Assembly (NCBI GenBank): GCA_003647605.1
Contig: QMND01000055.1
Location: 1 to 5,320, forward strand
Source: Candidatus Shapirobacteria bacterium
GTDB lineage: Bacteria > Patescibacteriota > Microgenomatia > UBA12405
Direction of reading: 5' to 3'
Length of the DNA: 5,320 nt
Part shown: one piece after another, positions 1-4,195 of the stretch
Layout of the letters: each line of letters begins with the position of its first letter
Position numbering within the stretch: the stretch's first letter is position 1
The notes under the pieces: generated by a model
Seen by the model: the letters and a program-made list of their open reading frames with translations, nothing else
What the model was told of the DNA's origin: nothing
Databases searched by the model: none
Made by a program: the position numbers and the translations under genes

Positions 1-1
1 G

Positions 2-103
2 TTGTATTCTTTGTATAAAGAACCAAAAAGATGGAAGAGGCAATTAATGTTGCCCAAGTTCGTGTGGAGGGTAATGACGGGAGGTTTAGTCAAAATTTCC
101 TAG
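2..103 (+). CDS. Probable 3' end of an unidentified gene, cut by the window edge
   Basis: This reading frame is open from the window edge to a TAG at 101-103 and gives 33 residues. The tail is basic and aromatic, with pieces such as LYKEPKRWKRQ and PKFVWRVMTGG. The other two plus frames stop at 16-18 and 45-47. Codon choice (TTG/TTA for Leu, AGA/AGG for Arg, AAA/AAG for Lys) matches the ruvC and ruvA genes on the same strand. It ends inside the last codons of murB, an 18-bp tail-to-tail overlap. The tail is too short to name a family; the basic LYKEPKRWK stretch resembles glycosyltransferase C-termini, but that is only an impression. Two minus frames are also open here but contain no ATG, so a gene downstream of murB is less likely. 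A chance open frame of this length is possible. Confidence 0.42.
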   Translation: MYSLYKEPKRWKRQLMLPKFVWRVMTGGLVKIS

Positions 104-1171
104 CAGGTTAACTTCTAGGGGTAAATCAATATTCCATCTTTGTTTGAATTGTTGTTGAACTAAACGAATTAGTTTGAGGTAATCGGAGGCGGTGGCTTGA
201 CCGGCGTTAAGAATAAAATTACCGTGTTTTTCCGATATTTGGGCATTGCCAATTTTTTTACCTTTGAGGTGTAATTGTTGATCTACAATCCAGCCAGTAG
301 ATCTGGGCTGTCCCCAAATGGGAACGGTAATGGATTCGGGTAGATTTTGAAATACAGAACCACAAGAATTGAAAGATTGAACTTTTTTCTTTTCGGCTAT
401 CCAACGATTAACTATTTGTTGAGCCTTGTGGGTGTCTCCTTGGTAGAGTTTGAAAATGGCGGATAAAATAAAAAGATGGGGGTTTTGTTGAAAAAAAGAG
501 GAGTCGTATTGCCAATCGATGTTTGAGGCTAAAACAGTTTCTGTTTTTTGAGTCTTTAAATTATAGAAAGTTATGTTGTGGATGACATTTGATATATGAT
601 GATTGCCACCGTGGGCGTTGTACCAAATAGCCCCGCCGATTTGACCAGGGATATAGCTAAACCATTGAAGGCCGGTAACTTGTTGGGCCAGGCTCTTTTT
701 GATGGCTTGAGATAGATCCAAACCAGTATCGATGTCGACGAATTGAAGAGGGGAGTTTGATTCATCATAGTCAAATTGTTTTAAGGATAGGTATTTTTTG
801 GGATCGTTTTCGTAGTGTCTGGTTTTTTGGGTGGGGGTGATGGGGCTGGTGTTGGTGTTTTGAAATGTGGTGGGAGTAGATATGAGTTGAAAATTGGAAG
901 AAGTGTTTTTGATGATAATACCTCTGATGCCTGAATCGGAGATGAGAGTATTGGAACCGTTACCCAAAAAGTGAATGGAAGAAAGAGGGTAAGAAATGGT
1001 ATGAAGATATTTGAAGAGTTGAATAAGTTGTTGGTTGGTGGTAGTTTGGATGAAAATTTCGGCAGGACCGCCGATTTTTAGAGTAGTTAAAGGGGCGAGG
1101 GGAAAGTCTTTTTCGATTTTGAGTTGAGGAAAGTGATTTTTTAGCTGGGAATAAAGTTGAGAATTGTTCAT
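86..1171 (-). CDS. murB: UDP-N-acetylenolpyruvoylglucosamine reductase MurB
   Basis: MurB is a cytoplasmic FAD enzyme that reduces UDP-GlcNAc-enolpyruvate to UDP-MurNAc with NADPH, the second committed step of peptidoglycan synthesis. The FAD-binding part shows TLKIGGPAE (30-38), FLGNGSNTLISD (68-79) and IPGQIGGA (174-181). The substrate domain has SCGSVFQN (269-276), whose Ser272 matches the E. coli proton donor Ser229. It also has GWIVDQ...KGKKIGNAQISEKHGNFILN (293-322) and PLEV (351-354), whose Glu353 matches E. coli Glu325. The protein has 361 residues against about 300-345 in the family. The excess is a Thr/Pro/Asn-rich insertion at about 96-140. The motif normally read as FGYRxSxF is WQYDSSFF (220-227), so the active-site Arg (E. 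coli Arg159) is Asp223. ATG at 1171 places the first motif at a normal distance. No Shine-Dalgarno precedes it, but an extended -10 lies 6 bases upstream. The gene is probably monocistronic in this window. Confidence 0.95.
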   Translation of the reverse strand: MNNSQLYSQLKNHFPQLKIEKDFPLAPLTTLKIGGPAEIFIQTTTNQQLIQLFKYLHTISYPLSSIHFLGNGSNTLISDSGIRGIIIKNTSSNFQLISTPTTFQNTNTSPITPTQKTRHYENDPKKYLSLKQFDYDESNSPLQFVDIDTGLDLSQAIKKSLAQQVTGLQWFSYIPGQIGGAIWYNAHGGNHHISNVIHNITFYNLKTQKTETVLASNIDWQYDSSFFQQNPHLFILSAIFKLYQGDTHKAQQIVNRWIAEKKKVQSFNSCGSVFQNLPESITVPIWGQPRSTGWIVDQQLHLKGKKIGNAQISEKHGNFILNAGQATASDYLKLIRLVQQQFKQRWNIDLPLEVNLLGNFD

Positions 1172-1177
1172 AAAGTG

Positions 1178-1186
1178 ATTGTAACA
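1178..1186 (-). promoter_or_regulatory. Extended -10 of a probable leaderless murB promoter
   Basis: Read on the minus strand, this is TGTTACAAT: an extended -10 TG, one base, then TACAAT. Six bases follow and then the murB ATG at 1171. With usual -10 to +1 spacing the transcript would begin on the A of the start codon, giving a leaderless mRNA, which fits the lack of a Shine-Dalgarno. A 17-bp spacer puts a poor -35 (TATAAG) at 1201-1206, inside the first copy of the direct repeat. An alternative promoter further up is TTTACT (1225-1230), 18 bp, TATAAG (1201-1206), which would give a leader of about 23 bases. The site was found by inspection only. Confidence 0.42.
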
Positions 1187-1201
1187 TGACTACTTTGTAT
1201 C

Positions 1202-1248
1202 TTATAGTTTGGTAGTAAAGATATAGTAAATTGTTATAGGTTGGTAGT
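1202..1248. repeat. 15-bp direct repeat pair upstream of murB
   Basis: TTATAGTTTGGTAGT at 1202-1216 recurs as TTATAGGTTGGTAGT at 1234-1248, 14 of 15 bases identical, with starts 32 bp apart. That is close to three turns of DNA, so both copies would face the same side of the helix. Relative to the murB start they lie at about -31 to -45 and -63 to -77. The nearer copy covers the -35 region of the candidate leaderless promoter. This geometry is typical of paired binding sites for an activator or repressor. No regulator gene is identifiable in the window, so the role is inferred. Confidence 0.45.
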
Positions 1249-1272
1249 GTGGAAAAGTGAACAAAATTGAGT

Positions 1273-1299
1273 TTATCCTATAACTGGTTAGAAGGATAA
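1273..1299. repeat. Nested inverted repeat between the 571-aa gene and murB
   Basis: TTATCCT (1273-1279) and AGGATAA (1293-1299) are exact reverse complements around a 13-base loop. The loop contains TAACTGGTTA, which can add a small inner stem (TAA/TTA closing CTGG). The left arm overlaps CCTATAAC (1277-1284), an exact reverse complement of GTTATAGG (1233-1240) in the second direct-repeat copy. Two alternative pairings are therefore possible. On the minus strand the hairpin is followed by only a short T-rich run, so it is a poor intrinsic terminator. An operator, or the end-processing structure of the upstream gene's mRNA, are alternatives. Confidence 0.35.
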
Positions 1300-1329
1300 G
1301 GTTTTATATTGAACCCTTGTGAGGATAGC

Positions 1330-1352
1330 AAAAATAAAAAATATGCCATTTT
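1330..1352 (-). terminator. Weak candidate terminator after the 571-aa gene
   Basis: Just past the TAA of the 571-residue gene the minus strand reads AAAAT, GGCAT, ATTTT, a five-pair A/T stem with a five-base loop. It is followed by a T-rich run (TT, A, TTTTT). The U-rich tail is what an intrinsic terminator needs, but the stem lacks G/C pairs and may not form in RNA. The 5'-to-3' order and position are right, so it is listed at low confidence. Confidence 0.2.
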
Positions 1353-1357
1353 GTGTG

Positions 1358-3073
1358 TTAGATGGGGCTAGCTTGGTAGACATTTCCTTGCATGTCTGTA
1401 AATGTATTTGGTCCGGTTTCAACAATTTGACTTGGGTGTTGGTGGGGGTGATATTGATTGTGGTTAACCCATGATTCATTGGAATCGAGAATGATGTGTC
1501 TACCGCTGGCTAGAGCAATGATGGCAGAAGTAGTTTGATTAGAGGTGCTAAGGCGAATATTGTCGACAGGAATATCTAGTGTGGTAGCCATGCGAAGAAT
1601 AAGAATGGTCTTGTTAGTATAAGTTATGGAAGGGCGGTTGGGGGTGTGTTGAGATAGAGACAAAGGGCTTTCGTCGTAAACAAAATTAATAGCGTCGATG
1701 GCTATAGTTAAAACAGCTTGTTGAAAGCGGGCCTGTTCTTGTAATATTTGTTGTCGACGAGTTGGATTGCGGGCTTGGGCGACTTGTTGGGAGTAGTATT
1801 GGTTTACTTGTTCTAGGCCAGTGATGTCTGCTTGTTTGGTCCAGCTAAATGGTCGGTTGCGGTGCTTTCTGGAATAGTATCTAGTGAGCCTGTCTTTGAT
1901 TGAAGGACTGAGAAAATTAGGGTGTTCTAGCCAGGCTTGGAGAGTAGGAGCATGGGTGGGTGTAAGTTGTAATTTTTCTAATTCTTGTTGATATCTTAGG
2001 GCAAGGAAATATGTGTCTGGTTTTTTAAGTTCAGTTAATCGAATTGGTCCCTCTTCGTTTGGTAAGTCTCCGTCGGCTATATCAGGTTCTTGGTGGTATT
2101 TTTCGTAGGCCTTTGGGCCTAAAAGGCGCCATATAAGCAGTGGTAGTTGTCGGTCCATATTGGTTTCTACCATCTGTGAAATTTGTTCTAGGGTGTCTGG
2201 GTCGGTGAGATCAGCAGACATAAGTTTGTCTATCCATGGTGAAATTGGTTGATGATATAGTGTTTCAATGCCGTAGATAAGTTGGGCGCGTTCATATCTT
2301 TCTTTTTCAGATTTGGTTATACGATTGATAGTATTTGCGGTTTTAGCTACGACAGGTTCTAGTTGTGGCCACATTCGAGTAATAGCATCGGCGGTGGTGG
2401 GATCAACTGATGGGTCTATTTGGCTGGCGGGATAATGTGCAAAATGCTGGCGAAGTCGTTTATATAATTCGAGTGTCTTTGGGGATTCGGCCAAGGTTTT
2501 TTCCAACCATTGGGGGTTTTGGTGATTAGTGAGCTGAAGACTTTGCTCTGGTGTGGGGGGGATATTTTTTCCGAGAAATTGATAAAGTTGTCGAGCTCGC
2601 TCATATAATTTTCTGGCAGTTTCTGTGTGTCTTTTATCGAATTGATTGGGTAGAAGTGTCGTCTTTTGTTTTGGGTTGTCGGTGGCTTTTTGTTGAATTC
2701 TTAACATTTGCAAAGCAACGGAGTATGCTTGTAGGGCTGTTGCTTCTATTTCTGTAAGTGAAAGTGTTTCTGGGTTAGATATAGTAAAAGGCGTTTGTGG
2801 GGTTATATCAACGATGGCTTGGGTAACTTCTATCATTTCGGGCACGGTTAGTATAGCTGGAGCATGTATGGTGGTGCTTTCTCTTAGGTCGGTGGTTATA
2901 ACCGGGTGGCGAACACCTGTTTTAGGGTCGGCCTCGATGGATTTGTCAACTTGTATGGGTGTTAAGGGAAGCTCTTTAGATAAATTAAACGGTGGGGGTG
3001 GTAATTGAGGTGCTTGTCCGAACACTTTTAGATCTAACGGTGGTTCTGGTGAGGAATGTTGTGTTGTTTCCAT
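1358..3073 (-). CDS. Unrecognised 571-residue protein, cysteine-free
   Basis: I do not recognise this protein. The start is ATG at 3073 and the stop is TAA at 1358. It has no signal peptide and no hydrophobic membrane segment, so it is probably cytoplasmic. Residues 8-40 are proline-rich, with a PPPP run at 25-28. Residues 105-460 look mostly helical and charged, with two similar stretches, ARKLYERARQLYQFL (153-167) and KERYERAQLIYGIETLY (257-273). A Gln-rich helix (421-452) may be a coiled coil. The last 110 residues look alpha/beta: AIDAINFVYDE (458-468), TILILRMATTLDIPVDNIRL (489-508) and SGRHIILDSNESW (523-535). That order resembles a transglutaminase-like fold, but there is no cysteine in the protein, so a Cys-His-Asp triad is impossible. 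The tail has a His cluster (H538, H542, H544, H546). Heavy Q/T/P/N content follows the C-rich coding strand. It is divergent from ruvC with 56 bp between starts; its coding end lies 186 bp before murB. The real-gene call rests on length and an uninterrupted frame. Confidence 0.82.
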   Translation of the reverse strand: METTQHSSPEPPLDLKVFGQAPQLPPPPFNLSKELPLTPIQVDKSIEADPKTGVRHPVITTDLRESTTIHAPAILTVPEMIEVTQAIVDITPQTPFTISNPETLSLTEIEATALQAYSVALQMLRIQQKATDNPKQKTTLLPNQFDKRHTETARKLYERARQLYQFLGKNIPPTPEQSLQLTNHQNPQWLEKTLAESPKTLELYKRLRQHFAHYPASQIDPSVDPTTADAITRMWPQLEPVVAKTANTINRITKSEKERYERAQLIYGIETLYHQPISPWIDKLMSADLTDPDTLEQISQMVETNMDRQLPLLIWRLLGPKAYEKYHQEPDIADGDLPNEEGPIRLTELKKPDTYFLALRYQQELEKLQLTPTHAPTLQAWLEHPNFLSPSIKDRLTRYYSRKHRNRPFSWTKQADITGLEQVNQYYSQQVAQARNPTRRQQILQEQARFQQAVLTIAIDAINFVYDESPLSLSQHTPNRPSITYTNKTILILRMATTLDIPVDNIRLSTSNQTTSAIIALASGRHIILDSNESWVNHNQYHPHQHPSQIVETGPNTFTDMQGNVYQASPI

Positions 3074-3084
3074 ATCTATAAAAG

Positions 3085-3090
3085 ATTGTA
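3085..3090 (-). promoter_or_regulatory. Candidate -10 for the 571-aa gene
   Basis: The minus strand reads TACAAT here, 11 bases before the ATG at 3073, which predicts a leader of only about five bases. No TG extension and no convincing -35 are visible; the best is TTCCAT at 18-bp spacing. No Shine-Dalgarno is present. The site sits in the 56-bp divergent region shared with ruvC, so the two promoters would be back to back and could influence each other. Confidence 0.33.
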
Positions 3091-3115
3091 TATTAAAACT
3101 GGAAATGAATGGAAG

Positions 3116-3124
3116 TGGTAGGAT
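3116..3124 (+). promoter_or_regulatory. Extended -10-like element, or weak ribosome site, before ruvC
   Basis: TGGTAGGAT fits the extended -10 pattern TGnTAnnnT and is followed by five bases and the ruvC ATG at 3130, which predicts a leaderless or nearly leaderless mRNA. No -35 is visible at 16-18 bp. The same bases contain AGGA (3120-3123) six bases before ATG, which could instead serve as a short Shine-Dalgarno on a transcript starting further up, for example from a TATATT at 3089-3094. The sequence alone does not decide between the two readings. Confidence 0.35.
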
Positions 3125-3129
3125 AGATT

Positions 3130-3594
3130 ATGATTTTAGGGGTTGATCCGGGTTTGGCCAATGTTGGTTGGGGGGTAGTAAAAGGGGAGACGGAATTGGT
3201 TGGTTATGGACAGATTAAGACCAAAGAGGGGTTGGATTTGGGTTTGAGATTAGTGATGATTTACGATAAATTGGCTGATTTAATAGATAAATATAAAGTG
3301 GAGGCTATGGCCATAGAGGGGCTTTATTTTGCTAAAAATGTGAAGTCGGCCATGAAAGTGGCTAAGGCGATGGGTGTGATTAGTTTGGTTGGTTTGAAGA
3401 AGGGGATTAAGGTGGTTGAATATACGCCTTTGCAAATTAAAGTAGCTTTGACCGGTTATGGAAGGGCTGATAAGGATCAAATTAAATATATGGTTCAAAA
3501 ATTAACAGGAGTGGAAGAATTGAAGGAGTCAGATCATGCAGTCGATGCGGTGGCGGTGGCTTTGACCCATTTGATGACAAAGAAGTTGGGGTGA
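3130..3594 (+). CDS. ruvC: Crossover junction endodeoxyribonuclease RuvC
   Basis: RuvC is a homodimeric, Mg-dependent resolvase that cuts Holliday junctions symmetrically at the end of homologous recombination and fork repair, working with the RuvAB branch-migration motor. The RNase H-like fold is clear: MILGVDPG at the N-terminus gives Asp6, AIEGLYF (61-67) gives Glu63, and SDHAVDAVAVALTH (134-147) gives His136 and Asp139. His in the third position is the Thermus-type arrangement, where E. coli has Asp, so the acidic tetrad is intact. The middle has the usual A-x-K-x-A-x-G-V segment (75-83) and EYTPLQIK (97-104). At 154 residues it is slightly shorter than the common 160-175 but complete. 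ATG at 3130 is fixed by the catalytic N-terminal motif. It is followed 23 bp later by ruvA, the classic order. The stop is TGA. Confidence 0.97.
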   Translation: MILGVDPGLANVGWGVVKGETELVGYGQIKTKEGLDLGLRLVMIYDKLADLIDKYKVEAMAIEGLYFAKNVKSAMKVAKAMGVISLVGLKKGIKVVEYTPLQIKVALTGYGRADKDQIKYMVQKLTGVEELKESDHAVDAVAVALTHLMTKKLG

Positions 3595-3603
3595 GTAAAA
3601 ATT

Positions 3604-3612
3604 TGTTATTAT
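3604..3612 (+). promoter_or_regulatory. Extended -10-like element in the ruvC-ruvA gap
   Basis: TGTTATTAT (TG, one base, TATTAT) lies in the 23-bp gap, followed by five bases and the ruvA ATG at 3618. It has the same layout as the element before ruvC: TG-n-TA-nn-AT-AG-n-TT-ATG in both. No Shine-Dalgarno precedes ruvA. This suggests ruvA can be transcribed from its own leaderless promoter as well as by read-through from ruvC. The gap is T/A-rich, so chance similarity cannot be excluded. Confidence 0.35.
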
Positions 3613-3617
3613 AGTTT

Positions 3618-4193
3618 ATGATTTCGAGTTTGAGGGGTGGATTATTAAGAAAAAAAAATAGTTGGATAGAGGTGGATGTGAATGGGGTGGGTTACGGAGT
3701 TAATGCTCCCAATGGCTGGATTAGTAAATTGTCTTTGGGGCAGGAGATAGAGGTTTTTACCTATATGGCTGTGTCGGAGAATGATATAAGTTTGTATGGT
3801 CTTGAGAAAGTGGAAGAAGTTGAGTTGTTCAAGTTATTGATTTCGGTGTCGGGTATAGGTCCTAAAAGCGGGATTTTGATTTTTAGTGATAAGTCGAGCC
3901 AGCAGATTAGGCAGGCAATTATGGAAGCTGATGTTGGTTTTTTTGAGAAAATTAAAGGGATTGGTAAAAAGACAGCTCAGCGGATTATTATAGATTTGAA
4001 GTCTAAAATCGGTAGTCAAAAGGAAATTGATTTAAAGTCGGAAGATGTAGATTGGAGTCAGGATGAGTTGTTTATGGCTTTGGTGCAATTGGGTTTTGAT
4101 AAAAAAGAGATTAGGCAAGCGGTGGCTAAGGTGCCGGAAGAGGTGGAGAAATTGGAGGAGAGAATTGAGTGGTGCCTGAAGGTGATAAGGTAA
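3618..4193 (+). CDS. ruvA: Holliday junction branch migration protein RuvA
   Basis: RuvA tetramers hold the four-way junction in a square-planar form and load the RuvB hexamers that drive branch migration. All three domains are visible. The OB-fold is residues 1-64 (MISSLRGGLL start, DVNGVGYGV, ISLYGL). Domain II carries two helix-hairpin-helix motifs, SVSGIGPKSGILIFS (76-90) and IKGIGKKTAQRIIIDLK (112-128). After a short linker (about 132-148), domain III (DELFMALVQLGFDKKEIRQAV, 149-169) is the RuvB-contacting part. The length of 191 is close to the usual 190-205. The start is set by the family-typical MI-x-x-LRG. The acidic pin that splits the strands (Glu55-Asp56 in E. coli) aligns here with Glu54-Asn55, with Asp56 one place on. 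ruvB does not follow: a convergent gene ends 2 bp after the TAA. Confidence 0.96.
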   Translation: MISSLRGGLLRKKNSWIEVDVNGVGYGVNAPNGWISKLSLGQEIEVFTYMAVSENDISLYGLEKVEEVELFKLLISVSGIGPKSGILIFSDKSSQQIRQAIMEADVGFFEKIKGIGKKTAQRIIIDLKSKIGSQKEIDLKSEDVDWSQDELFMALVQLGFDKKEIRQAVAKVPEEVEKLEERIEWCLKVIR

Positions 4194-4195
4194 AG

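Noticed and set aside
571..774. Minus-strand open frame of 67 codons inside murB
   Set aside because: It lies wholly within murB in another frame, and murB shows conserved motifs throughout that stretch. The frame has no family-like motif of its own.
821..849. G-quadruplex on the + strand (GGG, GGGGG, GGGG, GG runs)
   Set aside because: Only three runs of three or more G occur close together; the fourth is GG. The G-richness is part of the general strand skew and the Thr/Pro-rich insertion.
1186..1215. Nine-residue plus-strand open frame (ATG to TAG) upstream of murB
   Set aside because: It is too short to judge, has no ribosome site, and overlaps the proposed murB promoter on the other strand.
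1288..1479. Minus-strand open frame of 63 codons overlapping the end of the 571-residue gene
   Set aside because: It starts within the larger gene and ends in the intergenic region, with no ribosome site or recognisable motif. The low stop-codon density of the C/A-rich minus strand explains it.
2555..2561. Seven-G run (seven C on the coding strand) in the 571-residue gene as a slippage or phase-variation site
   Set aside because: It encodes part of IPPTP in a frame that stays open on both sides. A single C7 tract is ordinary on such a skewed strand, and no second product is evident.
2551..3008. Two plus-strand open frames (2551-2757 and 2814-3008), the first very hydrophobic
   Set aside because: They are antisense to the 571-residue gene. 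Hydrophobic residues are what the complement of a hydrophilic Q/N/K-rich frame gives, so the membrane-like look is an artefact.
3592..3594. TGA as a recoded Gly codon extending ruvC
   Set aside because: RuvC is complete at this point, and reading through gives a short tail without family similarity. The TGA therefore acts as a normal stop.
3280..4019. Minus-strand open frames opposite ruvC and ruvA
   Set aside because: Both are antisense shadows of genes with intact catalytic and helix-hairpin-helix motifs.
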